Shown piece by piece: positions 23,171-35,410 of a stretch of DNA of 64,000 nt. Every line of letters starts with the position of its first letter. The first letter of the stretch is position 1. Position numbers and translations under genes: made by a program. The notes beneath the pieces were generated by a model, which worked only from the letters and a program-made list of their open reading frames with translations, was not told the origin of the DNA and did not search any database. This DNA comes from Solanum dulcamara (taxonomy: Eukaryota; Streptophyta; Magnoliopsida; Solanales; Solanaceae), in assembly GCF_947179165.1 (NCBI RefSeq), contig NC_077237.1:57308023-57372022 (forward strand). The letters run 5' to 3'.

Positions 23171-24612
23171 ATTGCAATCAGAATCTCTGAATACTTGGAC
23201 TGTCATAAACTTAAATCTAGAAGTACGAGCTACAAAATCACATGTAGATTCTGTAATTTCTCCTTGATCATGAATATCTTGAGCAACCCTTCTTAGAATA
23301 TTCTTAACTGTGCAATCTTTATCTTGATGGTTCCTTTCTAACTATAAATGGTAGCTACAATCTGCTAGTAATGTAATAAAGATTTTAACTTAACTAGAAT
23401 TGCTTCTAGCATTTTGTATAGCCCAACTAACCTTAGCACATCAGTCCCTAGACATTCGGCACAACCTTAGACATCTTACAAGTCGAGACCAAATGATAAT
23501 AGTAAATCAGACTTGGAGAAAAGGTGCTCAATTGTCCAGATTCCTGCTACATAACACACAATCAAGTCAGCTTGTACACCCCATTTCAGCCATGTACATA
23601 AGCCTTAATTGTATTGCAATCAGAAGCTCTAAATACTTGAACTGTCAAAAGCTTAAAGCTGTAAGTAGAAGCTATACAATCATATCTAGTTTCTGTACTT
23701 TCTCCTTGATCATGAATATCTTGAGCAACCCTTCTTAGAATATTCTTAACTGTGCAATCTTTATCTTGATGGTTCCTTTCTAACTATAAATGGTAGCTAC
23801 AATCTGCTAGTAAAGTAATAAAGATTTTAACTTAACTAGAATTGCTTCTAGCATTTTGTATAGCCCAACTAACCTTAGCAGATCAGTCCCTAGACATTCG
23901 ACACACCATTAGGCATCTTAGAAGTCGAGACCACATGATAGCAGTAAATTTTCACTTAAAGAAAAGGTGCTCAATTGTCCAGATTTCTGGTACATAACAC
24001 CCAATCAAGTCAGTTTGTACACCCCATTTTATCTGTCTACATAAGCCTTAATTGTATTGCAATCAGAAGCTCTAAACACTTGAACCGTCGAAAGCTTAAA
24101 TTTGTAAGTAGGAGCAACAAAATCATATGTAGTTTCTGTATTTTCTCCTTGAACATGAATATCTTGAGCAGCCCTTCTTACAATATTCTTTGCTATGCAA
24201 GCTATACCTTGATAGTTCCTTTCTAACCATAAATGGTAGATACAATCTGCTAGTAATATAGTGAAGATTTCAACTTAACTAGAACTGCTTCTAGCATTTA
24301 GTATAGCCCAACTAACCTTAGAAGACCAATCCATAGACATTCAGCACACCCTTAGGCATCTTAGAAATCGAGACCAAATGATAGCAGTAAATAAGTACAT
24401 AAAGAAAAGGTGCTCAATTATCCCGATTCCTGCTACATAACACACAGTCAGGTCAACTTGTACACCCCATTTCAGTCGTCTACATAAGCCTTAATTGTAT
24501 TGCAATCCGAAGCTCTAAATACTTGAACTGTCAAAATCTTTAATCTGTAAGTAGAAGCTACAAAATCACATGTAGTTTCTATACTTTCTTCATGAACATG
24601 GATATCTTGAGC
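23171..24612 (-). repeat. Tandem array, period 442-443 bp, about 3.3 copies
   Basis: 'ATTGCAATC' anchors start at 23171, 23613, 24056 and 24499, giving periods of 442, 443 and 443. The fourth copy stops near 24612 after 'atatcttgagca'. On the minus strand each unit carries weak resemblance to the C-terminal end of a plant L1-type LINE: CVLCSRN (a zf-RVT-like Cys pair), then a degraded HLF segment, LERNH, and AQDIH...CDFVA. The array therefore appears to be a tandemly amplified LINE 3' end inside the CACTA. The repeat period is directly visible; the LINE origin is inference. Confidence 0.8.
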
Positions 24613-24862
24613 ACAGGTACAATTTTGCATTTTAGTGTGAGTTGGAAAGAAAATGTTTATTGGAAGCCTTCTAACTTTTCCATGTGTGTTGAGATAACTC
24701 ATTATTTGGATAAAATTAAAATCAGATTTCCGTTTGATAGTTTTAATTGTTAAAATGACATCCTTTGAGTTATGCAATTACATATTGATTAATTCCATTG
24801 GTTTTGACTAACATATCTTTAGTTCTTACAGTAACTGTTGAGAAAAGAATATCTTGAACTTT

Positions 24863-27800
24863 ATGGACAATTCTACCAATAAAAAGTGGTTGTATTGTGA
24901 TAGAGTTAGTAAACAATACTTGGATGGAGTAAATGATTTTATAAATCATGCCTTTTCTACAAAACAAGATGGAGACAAATTTGCATGTCCCTGTACAGAA
25001 TGTGTGCTTTTCCATCAAGTCAATAGGGATACAGCATATGATCATCTTATGATTGCTATCATATGATACTTGGTTTTGTCATGGAGAGTGTCTAAATAGA
25101 TCAAACAATACGCAAGTAACTAATGGCGGCCAATCAACTTTAAGGGGTGATGATGTGTGAGGAATGATACATGATGCCTTTGGATGTTGTACACAGTTCA
25201 TGGATAGTGATGTCAATGAAAGGGGCGAGATGGAGCCAAACCTACAGTAAAATACCACTCATACGTCTAAAAATCAAACTCATCCTGAGGTGGATAAGTT
25301 TGAACGACTCATGAAGGAGGCAAATGAAGAACTATGGGCCCGTTTGGATGGGCTTTAAGTTGGTCAAAACCAACTTAAAGCCCGTTTTTAGCTTTTGAAC
25401 GTGTTTGCCTAATGCTAACTTTTAAGCCATAAAGTTCTTAAAGTCAGTCAAAAATGAAAAGTTAGGATTCCTAACTTTTTTTTCCTAAGTGCTTAAAGTC
25501 ATTTTCTTTGACCATGGAAATTACTTTTATATCCCTTATATTTTAACTAAATTCCCAAACTACCCTTTGTATTCTTTTAACCCTAAAATTCACATCATTT
25601 TCCTCATTTAAGCACTTTTATCCAAACACTCAACTGCTTATTTATAAAAATAACTTTCAGCACTTCAAAGTTCTAAAAGCACTTCATAAATAAAAATTAC
25701 TTTTTTTAAGCCCATCCAAACGGGCTCTATATCCTGGATATAAGAAGTTGCTACATATCTATCGTACAAAATGCATGTTCAAATGGTCAAATGAATCTTT
25801 TGATTCTTTGCTTGGACTATTGAAAAATGTGCTGCCGGAAGGAGAAAAATTGCCTCCTTTCTATGAAACCAAAAAGATAGTTGAAGGTTTGGGCTTAAAG
25901 TATGAAACGATTCATGCTTGTCCCAATGGTTGCATGCTTTTCAGAAAAGAGTTTGCCAGTAAGGATGTCAATGAATGCAAAATTTGTGGAGCTTCTAGAT
26001 GGAAAAATAATGCAAAGAAAATTCCAGCCAAGGTCCTAAGGTATTTTCCTTTAAAATCAAGACTACAAAGATTATTTATGTCTTTATAAAATTCTAAGGT
26101 AATGCGTTGGCATCATGAAGAGCGCAACAAAGATGGAGTTCTACGACATCCTGCAGATTCCAAAGCTTGGAAAAGTTTTGATAGTAAGTATCTTGAATTT
26201 GTTGGAGATCCTCACAATGTTCGTCTGGGATTAGCTTCTGATGGGTTTAATCCGATTGGCACAATGTGAATTGTTCACAGTACTTGGCCAGTGATTTTAA
26301 TGCCATATAATCTTCCACCATGGATGTGCATGAAAGAAGAGTTCTTTATTCTGTCCTTACTTGTTCCTGGACCAAAATCACCTGACAATAATATTGATGT
26401 CTTTTTGCAACCATTAATAGAAGAGCTAAATGAATTGTGGAGTGTCGGGGTGGAAACATATGATGCTTCTACAAAGGAGACATTTCAAATGAGAGCAGCT
26501 CTCATGTGGACTATAAATGATTTTCTAGCATATGGTACTTTTTCTGGATGGAGCACTTCTGGTGGGTTTGCATGCCCTTCTTGCAATATAAACACTTAAT
26601 TTAAAAGGCTCAAACATGGCCGGAAATTTTGTTTCATGGGGCATCGACGTTTCTTGAAGCATGGTCACAAATATCAAAATGATGCAAAATCATTTGATGG
26701 GACCAAAGAAACGAGACCTGCACCTTTTTCAATATCTGGATCACAAGTGCTGGATCAAGTAAAAGATATAAAGTTTACTCTAGGCCAGTCAAGTGAAGAG
26801 GTAAGTGTGGTGATGAAAAACACATGTAAAAAAAAGAGCATATTTTTTGATCTTCCTTATTGGGAGTATAACTTGGTGCGCCATAATCTTGATGTAATGC
26901 ACATAGAAAAGAATGTGTGTGATAACATAATGTATACATTATTGGGTCTTGGTAAGAAGCCAATACAATATAGAAGCACGATTGGACTTGAAGGAGATAA
27001 AAATAAGACCAAGCTTATGGCCTCAATATCGAGCTAGTGGGAGGGCATATCTTCCTCCTACTTATTTCACAATGTCTTCAAATGAAAAAGAGATGTTTTA
27101 TGAAGTACTACAAAATGCCAAGTTTCCACATGGCTATGCGTCTAATATCTCATGTTGGATACGCAAACGAAAGCTATCTGGGCTAAAAACTCATGATTGC
27201 CATGTTATAATGCAAGAACTTCTTCCTCTTACCTTGAGGAGAACAACAGGTAAAAGATTTAAATCAGTTTTAATTGAACTATGCACATTCTTTCGTGTTT
27301 TGTGTAGCAAAGTGCTAAAACTAGAAGACTTAAAATTACTTGAAGAAAAAATTCCAGAAACATTGTCTACTATGGAAAAACCCTTCCCCCAGGATTCTTT
27401 ACTATTATGGTACACTTGATTACTAACTTGGCAACTGAGGCTAAACTTGCAGGTCCAGTACATTATCGCTGGATATACCCAATTGATGGTATGGAGAATA
27501 TCATTAATCTTATATATATATATCAAGCTAATAACATTAATTTATTCCGTAGGAACTTGGGTACTTTAAAATCATATGTTCCTAACTGTGCATGTACAGA
27601 AGGTTCAATAGCAGAAGCATACATAGCAAATGAATGTTTGGCATTTTCCTCATGATATTTGGAGGGTGGAGATTCAAAGTCTTATTGTTAAAGAAGATGT
27701 GATGATGATATTGAGCATGACTAGTAAAGAAGAATGCCTTTTTCCTACTACTGTGGAGTCATACTATGGAGTAGATGTATATGAAATGGATGAGAAAACA

Positions 27801-28735
27801 TTGTTGCAAGCACATCGGCATGTGCTTTTTAATTGCGAGTGAGAGCTCGTTGAGAATTATAAAAAGTAAGTGTTATATCTATTATTGATTAAGTGTAACT
27901 TACTTCATTTGATAACAAAATTGATATATTTGAGTCACGTGAATAGAGAACATATTGTTGAAATCAAGAGATCACATTGTAAGCATCGTTTGACTCAACA
28001 TCAACTTGATCGTATGCATTTCGATACATTTAGTGAGTGGTTCAAGGAGCAAGTAAGTGGTATTACTAAGTTATAGGTTACCTTAATTATCGTACTCGTC
28101 CTTATATCAAAATTTATAGTTGTATCTTTCTATTTGGTTAGGTAAAAGAGTTGGAGGCCACATCTGACAAATTAAAGAATGTCAAAGTTCTTGCAAAAGG
28201 GGCAAGTTACATTGCAAAAAGATTCAGTGCATTTGATGTAAATAATAGGTATCGATTTCGAACATAACAAAATGAAGAGTACTTAGAGACATAAAATAGT
28301 GGTGTTATGGTCGTTTCCAAGACCGAAAGTTATACAAGTTCAAGTGACAATGCTCCAAAGTCTGCAAATATCACATATTATGGTAGATTGAATCATTGTG
28401 GAGTTAAACTACTATGAAGAATTTAAAGTTGTCTTATTTAAATGTGATTGGGCTGATGTACTCAAAGGCAAAGGAGTTATGGAAGATGACTTGGGTTTCA
28501 TATTTGTTAATTTTTCACGCCTGGCTGATTCTGGCGATCGAGAACGTCATGAGCCCTTTATTTTTGCAGAACAAGCTCAACAAGTAATATTTGTGAAAGA
28601 TCATCAAGATCATAAATGGTTTGTCCCTGGGTTAATTAAACCTAGAGATGTTTTTGATATGGGAGAGGAAAATAGTGTGCAGTTAGAGTCATCAATGCAC
28701 AGTGATTCCACTTGGCTATCATAGAAAATTCTCAT
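24863..28735 (+). pseudogene. CACTA transposase TNPD, broken
   Basis: Domains in order: transposase-associated domain from ATG 24863 (WLYCDRVSKQYLDGVNDFI; CPCTEC near 24985); Transposase_21 core 25731-27655 (CPNGCMLFR near 25915, PPWMCMKEEFF, LDVMHIEKNVCDN near 26890, LAGPVHYRW near 27449, TLKSYVPN, GSIAEAYIANECL); a C-terminal part near 27800-28070; and a DUF4216 domain at 28398-28690 (VVLFKCDWAD, GFIFVNFSRL, PRDVFDMGEE). A short intron with GT...AG at about 27489-27553 interrupts the core. In-frame stops lie at 26087, 26266 and 26597. One-base frameshifts lie near 25060, 26965 and 27400. A MITE interrupts the frame at 25336. The protein would cut and join CACTA ends; this copy cannot make it. 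Confidence 0.9.
25336..25727. mobile_element. PIF/Harbinger (Tourist)-like MITE, 392 bp
   Basis: The terminal inverted repeats are GGGCCCGTTTGGATGGGCTT on the left and AAGCCCATCCAAACGGGCTC on the right, imperfect only at the second base. The flanks are TAT at 25333-25335 and 25728-25730. Deleting the element plus one TAT restores the TNPD frame (Glu-Glu-Leu-Tyr-Pro-Gly), so the 3-bp duplication is supported independently. It has no coding capacity. Confidence 0.88.
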
Positions 28736-29277
28736 GTTCCAGAGTATGAGACTAATGATTGGGTAAGAAGTGGAGTCGATCGAAGAATAATTGATACAAA
28801 ACTCCATACTCGAGGGAGGAAATGATATTGAAAATGAAAGTGATCCTGAATGATAGGTGGTTATTATAAAATATATTTTTTTCAAATGTTATTAAAAAAC
28901 CTTTAGGTATTTGTTATTTTTTATATATAAATTTGAATAAAATATCTTTACGGATTTGCTTTCAATCTGAGTCATTTTATTGAAGATCATGTTAGTGATC
29001 AACTATAAATTTTCCTATGTTTGTTTTGGTTAATTAGTGAAGGTTTTCAGTGAATCTGTGCTTGCTTTTACTTATATTTTGTTGTTTTATTCCTTGGATT
29101 GAGAAGTGAGGATGTGTTCTTATGAATTGGAATTTTGCTTATCCCTGGTGCATTAGTATGTGTTTTCATGGCTTAAGATGAGAATGATGCTATATCTTGT
29201 ATTCCATTTGTCCTGTTATTCTGCTACCAGTGCAACTTAATGCATCTATGTAGTTACTTCATTTTAGATAAGAAAGT
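28736..29277. other. CACTA spacer between its two genes
   Basis: AT-rich; it contains the tail of the TNPD unit and presumably the promoter of the second gene. Nothing else was recognised. Confidence 0.4.
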
Positions 29278-29869
29278 ATGCAAACTAGAGGTCGCTACAG
29301 ATTGGACATTCAACTTTAAAATGATCAAGATGTGCGACAATATTTTGAGCAGTTGATACGTAACATCGATCGAGCCCAACCTTATCTTGAGCAGTTGATA
29401 AATAGGCAAAATCACTCTGAAACCCAATATCATGTTGATCAATCTAATGAGTTGAATAATTCTGTTGATGGCACTGAGGAATCAGGTAATACTTTTTAAG
29501 CTCTATACTTCTTATTAGTTGTACATGCTAGAAAATAATAAGTTGGTGGCACTGAAGATTTTTTTGTGTTTACTTGTATCCTGTGGATCAAGCTTGTATG
29601 AAGCTAGCTGTTTTTGATGATTATCTTTATATTTAAGAGGAGTTAAATATCTAATTTGAGGAGATAAATATCATAGTGTTGCTTCTTATTATGGTAGTCG
29701 ATTTAAATCACATCTCTATATATAGATGTATAAGTAAAACCAATTATCACATCTCTATAGATCATAATGATAACATTAAGAAAATGAGAGCCATATTTTT
29801 GAAGTAAGAGTCACAATGCTTTCTTTAGCCACATCTTTTGATGATGTCTGTATAATTATGTTCAGAAAA

Positions 29870-30200
29870 CTTCTTCAAAGTAAGGCTAAGTTGGATATCT
29901 GTTATGCCAAATTTCTTCATCCTCTATCTTGAAGCTCATCAACAACTTGATTTGCTTCCCTAACATAATAATATATGAATAAAGAGTGATCCTATGTCAT
30001 CTTAGAAAGATATTATATTCAATCAGATCCAAAAGCTTAAAGTTGTAATGTTTTCATCCTGTGTCATCTTAGAAACAATTAGTGAGTCAACTTAAAGCGT
30101 GATCTTTAGCAGAAACATTATGGACACACAGAGAACCAACCTAGCAACCAAGGCCTTAGCCTTTCGTAAGAGTGATCTTGAGCAGAGTTGTGGACACTGC
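29870..30200 (-). pseudogene. LINE RNase H (RVT_3) fragment
   Basis: The minus strand reads REANQVVDELQDRG near 29930, resembling the C-terminal 'REANQVADALA' motif of the RNase H domain found in plant LINEs. The stretch upstream is decayed. Whether it belongs to the adjacent L1-type remnant or is a separate insertion is unclear. Confidence 0.5.
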
Positions 30201-30227
30201 TTTTAGCCTTTCGTTCCACCAGCTGGA

Positions 30228-31215
30228 CATTTTTTTTGGTCAAAAGTAAAGATTTTATTTAACCAAATATAAGCTTTGTACAACCAATCAATTCTTTTTG
30301 GACTCTCGAGTTGATTCTCAAAACAAAAACAGAACCACTGCTTATATCTTCTCTATGACTCGAAGATCAACAGTTAACTAGGAAAATTGTTTAAGCTGCT
30401 AAGTATATGAGACCATTTAGTTATTTTATGTCTCTTTATATGCAATTGTAGAATGATTTCCTTGATCCAGGCTCGACCTGGTTGTGCGATTTGCTAAAAT
30501 CTTCTAGCACTCCTTTCCTTTCATACATGGTGGACTAGAGCTGCAAATATCCAGCCAATGATTTATGTCGACTTACCTCATTTAACTTTGTTTGCAACCC
30601 CGCATACTTCATCATTCCAATTTAGTACCTATCTCTAGATTCCTAACCATCTGAGAAGAGTCTACTACATCATACCAAAGTAGCTACATGTAAAGAACAA
30701 ATGTGACATAGTCTCAACTTCACCAGAGTTGCACAGTACACAACCTTGGGTTACTTGCACTCCCTATTTTTCTAATCTGTAGTCAATCAATGTTGAATAG
30801 CTAGCCATAGAACAAATTGATGTTTTGGAAGTAACCTTGAGCACATTACCAAGCTCTTCCACTGTACTCTTGGGTATTGAGGTATGAAGGATACATATGT
30901 TGCTTTAATATTGAATCTCCCTTTCTTCTCCGCATGTTCTACTTCATCAAGAACATTGTCCCCTTGTAGCCAATCACGTGCGTCAAATACTTTTCGAATT
31001 ATCCAGTAAGCTTGTGTAGGGGTTAGGGGTACTTCATATTATTGAGATTCAACCTTTTTATATAAAAGGTGTGGATCCACTGGACCCATAATGTATCTTT
31101 CTTCTTTGCCACTGTCCATACTAATTTGCATAAAGCTTCTCTATTCCATATCTGGATATCAATAATGTTCAACCACCCTGCACTTCTAGGCTCACACAAC
31201 CAGCTGAAAACTTTA
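30228..31215 (-). mobile_element. L1-type LINE remnant (zf-RVT region), 5' truncated
   Basis: On the minus strand from about 31215: GWLNIIDIQIWNREALCKLV, LWVQWIHTFYIKR near 31055-31090, then CVLCNSGEVETMSHLFFTCS near 30750-30690. This is the zinc-binding region after the reverse transcriptase of plant L1 elements. A run of T at about 30229-30238 on the plus strand would be the poly(A) tail. CCAGCTG occurs just outside both ends (about 30219 and 31201), possibly a short target duplication. Many stops are present. It lies in the first intron of the second CACTA gene. Confidence 0.72.
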
Positions 31216-33599
31216 CTTTCTACAAACTAAAAAGTGCAAAGCTACATATAAGTGCATAGTTGGTTGTTGATGAATAAGACCCGTTCTCTTATTTTGTGGA
31301 TGGTTGGAACTGAATCAGATCATTTATTAGACAATTACAGTGATATACACATGCATCACTGAGCCACATACCAAATAAACCAACAAAATAAGAATATCAA
31401 ACTAATATGTTCATTTCATCAAATAAGTTATTCTAATCCTACATGACCAACAAGTACTGTATCAACCTAAATAAAGTGGAAAAAACATTAACATAGGCAG
31501 TGCCATTAGTCAACATCCATTCAAGATAAAATTGATGAATTTTACTCCCTGATGGTTTTATTTATGATGGAATTGTGAATGTGAGTGATGACCCCAGCAT
31601 CGACAATGATCTCTTTGATAAGTGTATCAAGTTCATTGTCCCCATGAATGGCCAGTTGCAATTGCCTGGGATGATTCTCTTCACTCTAAGATCCTTGCTT
31701 GCTTTACCAGCTAGTTCAAGAATCTCTACAGTAAGGTACTCTAGAATAGCAACAGAATAAATATCTGAGTAAGAAATAATTTTAAAAATTACATCAGGTT
31801 GGCCATAGGTTGAATATATTATTTTTGTTTTCTGTTGTTCTGTCGTGATACTATTATTTAACAGAATGCAGAGCATCTCTCAATTGCTTAACTATATAAG
31901 TTTTATCATTTGATGTCCTTCAAATCTTATTCCTTCTAGGTAATTCGGAGACAAGAAAGGTATGTGGTCCTACTTTACTTGAAGATATTTGGAAGCTTCC
32001 TCCGGGAAAAACAGTTGACGTGCCGTTTAATAGTCATAACCAAGCTATTGGAGAAAAGGGTTGAAATCTTGCTACATTTTTAGGAATTATTGCAAGAACT
32101 CCAGAATTAACACCTCTACACGTAGATGATTGGAGAAATATCGACAATGAGGAAAAGAAAAAATTGTTGAATTTTGTGAGGGTATGGTGTAGTTATGAGG
32201 TGAGCAAGCTCTGTTATACATGATGTTATTTTCTAAATGTTTGCTTTTTCTTTTTCAGAAGAAGTTCTCTATCCCAAAATGCGGAGAAGACTTTTTTCTT
32301 AAAAGTCACTAGGAAAGAAATGAAAAGATTACAAGTGCCAATTAAAAGGTGACCATATTCCAAAGTATAAGACTAAAGATGCTTTGCTGAAAAATAGACC
32401 AAGTCGTATACTGAGAGATCAATGGAGTGGTCATGTCTCTTATTGACTTTCTGAGAAAGCTAAGGTATCAACGAATCTTGAAAACATACTCCTAGTTGCT
32501 AATTTTTTAAAATCTTTAGATTTTGTTATGCTCAATTTTTATTTGTAATTCATAAGATATCATTTTAATTTTTCAATGACAGAGACATACCCAGGCAAAT
32601 AGAAATAATAGGGCCAAGCAAAAGATGCCTCACACAGGAGGATCCAAAAGTATTGCTACCTTGATGGATGAGAATGTAAGCCTGTTGAAACTACAAACTA
32701 TGATATTTTACCCGTTTTTGTCATGCATAGATGACATCAATTTTATTGTATTAGGTCGAAAATGGTATAGAGCCAACACGAGCAAAAATTTTCTTATTAA
32801 CTCATAAAAAACGCATGGATGGTAGACCATTGGATGATTATCTGCCAAAGCTATTGTAAGATTTCTTCTTTCTTTTATTTTCTAAATCGAGAAATAGTTA
32901 GAAAAAACATATTAGGTGAATAAGTAAATTAAAAAATTTATTTAATATATATTCTTTGAACAGGACATGATAAATGAAAAGTTGAGCAATAGTGAGGAAT
33001 CTACTGACCAACCTTGTCACCATGTTTCTTGGAAAGGTGATGTGTATTCCCAGGTGTTGGAAAATGAAAGAAGTGGATATGTTCGTGGTTTAGGACTTAG
33101 TTCAACTCCTTCAGTTCTATGGGGTAGTAGATCTTCCTTTGGAAATATTAATGAAGAGGATTCGTCTAATGAAGTTGTAAAAAGGTTAGAACATGAGATT
33201 ACTGAATTAAAGGCGAAACAAAATGAAGAAATGAATCTTATGAAACAAAATCAGGAGAATATGCAATCAGAATTACTCCAAATGAGATCATTCATGCGCA
33301 AATATGCTCCTAATAAATCTGTCTCAAAATATCAGCGACACCTCAAGTGAACAGGTAGTTGGATTAGACATTTTTATGAAATTTTAATCCTATAAAAGTA
33401 TTGTTAATTGATGTGTTAATATTTATCAAGTCTCCGACGTCGACAGTGGTCATGGACAAATACCACAAACAACAAGGATTACTAGTATTGCTGAAAATAC
33501 TCCAACTTCTCATGGTATTAATCATTTTATCCTTCGATGCTATTTTTTGAGTTTTCCTCATTTGACTTCTTGAGTCCAAATCAATAAGATTTCTCTAAA

Positions 33600-35215
33600 A
33601 ACCTGCTTTGATGTTGTGTTTTCTCCCCAATAGAGATTTGTACATATTCATAACAACAACAACAACAAGCCCAGTATAATCCCACCATGTGGGGTCTGGG
33701 AAGGGTAGAGTGTACGCAGACCTAACTCCCACCTTGAAAGGTAGGGCGGCTGTTTCCGAAAGACCCTCGGCTTAAGAGAGAAGAACAAGAGAGGAAAGAC
33801 AAGGAAAACAAGACATAGGTCAGTAGAGCCAATCATATCGATAACAATATAAAAATATGAATAATGAGAGCGGGAAAGTCAGGGTAGGAAAGGTCGGAAA
33901 GAAAGGAGCATTAACTACTATAGATAAATAGGATACCCAAAGTAAACCGGGCCAATAAATATAAGCAGTAATCAAATGCAGAAATCAAATGTTAATAAAC
34001 AAATGAGCAAAACTACGACTACTATGGAGAAAAGATAAGCCACCTAGCCCACTATCTTAGTCTGAGTCCTCCACAGCCTCCTATCTAAGGTCATGTCCTC
34101 GGTGAACTGCAACTGTGCCATATCATGTCTAATCACCTCTTCCCAATACTTCTTTGGCCTCTCTTTGCCCCTCCTGAAACCGTCCATAGCCAACTTCTCG
34201 CACCTCCGCACTAGAGCATCTGTGTCTCTCCTCTTCACATGCCCTTATCTTGTCCTCCACCGATGCCACTCCCACCTTGTCTCGGATATCTTCATTCCTA
34301 ATTCTATCCATCCTAGTGTGCCCACACATCCACCGCAGATTTGTACATATTCATAAATGATTAAAATAAAATGCATTGAGGTAGTAAGATTTTTTTTTGT
34401 GAAACCTAAGTTAGATTTGAGCTGACTATGTAGCATGAAAATTATTAGAGGAATTGTGTTGATTAGTAGCTAATATTTAGATCCCAATTAGAATCTGTGG
34501 AAACTATACCAATGTGAATGTTGGGGTTGAGATAAGGATATAAGCTCGAAATTGCAACAAATTCTTTAAATCTATTGGAAGTCAAAGAACAACAGCTCCT
34601 TTGTTAAAGGTAAGACATTAACACAGCTATTATAAAAAAGAGTTGGCTAGGCTTTGATAATCGTTCTTTTCTTTGTAGTCACTATTCACTAGCTAGTTGA
34701 ACAACAGTGATAAAAATATAATATAGGGGAACTGGAATTGGTGATAAGGTGTCACGACCAAATCTTAAAGGCTAGATGATTTGCACCCAATTATTATTCC
34801 TAATTGAGAGTAATAAAAGGTGTTCTTGCTCGCCACTTCATTTGATAATCCTTGGTCTTGAGGCTGCATACTATATGTTTAACTGTTATTACTATCAAAC
34901 AACTTATTATGTTATGATTTTTGCACATCAAAGACCTTCCTGATATAAAATATTTACAGGTTTATAATCTTCGCATTGATGTTGTGTTTGCTCCCTAATA
35001 TAGATTTGTACATAGGCATAGGCCATCGATTATTTTCTTTTTTTTGGTCATCTTAGTTAAATAAGATCTAATGAAGGGAACAATAAGCTCGAAAGTTGCA
35101 GGAAAATCTCTGATTCTTCAGGAAGTCAATGCCCAATAACTCTTTTATTAAAAGTAAATCATTAACATAACTATCATAAAAAAGGGTTGGCTAGGATTCA
35201 ATTAACTGTTACTTG
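33600..35215 (+). repeat. Duplicated segment in the CACTA 3' part, later split by a LINE
   Basis: Copy 1 (about 33600-33653 plus 34357-34660) and copy 2 (about 34970-35200) share 'gatgttgtgttt(t/g)ctccc...gatttgtacat' and then 'ataagctcgaaa...gcaa', 'aactcttt(t/g)(t/a)tta', 'ataaaaaagggttggctagg' in the same order. The RTE LINE lies inside copy 1 only, so the duplication is older than the LINE insertion or arose from an empty copy. Confidence 0.65.
33654..34336 (-). mobile_element. RTE-type LINE, 5' truncated, with 20-bp target duplication
   Basis: The target duplication is AGATTTGTACATATTCATAA at 33634-33653 and 34337-34356, perfect over 20 bp. The element reads on the minus strand and ends with a (TTG)n tail, seen as CAACAACAACAACAA at 33654 onward. 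The coding remnant is the extreme reverse-transcriptase C-terminus: DRIRNEDIRDKVGVASVEDK near 34310-34250, then after a frameshift [20 protein letters not shown] and LDRRLWRTQ near 34210-34050. This is the family that uses microsatellite-like tails instead of poly(A). Confidence 0.9.
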
Positions 35216-35410
35216 ACCAGAAGTAGAGTAGATGAAAAAAAATATACTTGATACTATACAAGGATACCCTTGAGGTGTAGTTAGTATTATCTATAGGTTT
35301 CGTTTATATAGCTGAAAGCAATATTAATGGTTTGATTTCTAGAACTGTGAGAAAAAAATCAATGCATGGGAACTAGTGATGGTAGAACTGGTTATTATCA
35401 CTGTCTATTT

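Larger units (their letters stand above)
29278..33350 (+). pseudogene. CACTA second gene, Transposase_24 type, broken
   Basis: Exons as read: 29278-29485 (MQTRGRYRLDIQL then stop, DQDVRQYFEQLIRNIDRAQ), 31940-32181 (GPTLLEDIWKLPPGKTVDVP, LGIIARTPELTPLHVDDWR), 32259-32464 (KKFSIPKCGED; PKYKTKDALLKNRPSR), 32583-32675 (QANRNNRAKQKMPHTGGSKS), 32755-32855 (VENGIEPTRAKIFLLTHKKR) and 32964-33350 (coiled-coil end with ELKAKQNEEMNLMKQNQENM). Each exon edge has GT/AG and keeps frame with the family. Stops occur at the codon starting 29317 and at 32062, 32321 and 32444, the last two where the family has Trp. There is a frameshift near 32308. Family members are the TNPA-like partner of TNPD in plant CACTA elements. 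The large first intron has collected LINE pieces. Confidence 0.85.

Noticed and set aside
23171..24612. Centromeric or subtelomeric satellite
   Set aside because: Only about 3.3 copies, all inside one CACTA element.
33648..33836. Short open frame next to the (CAA)n tract
   Set aside because: It is the untranslated 3' tail of the RTE LINE read in a shadow frame.
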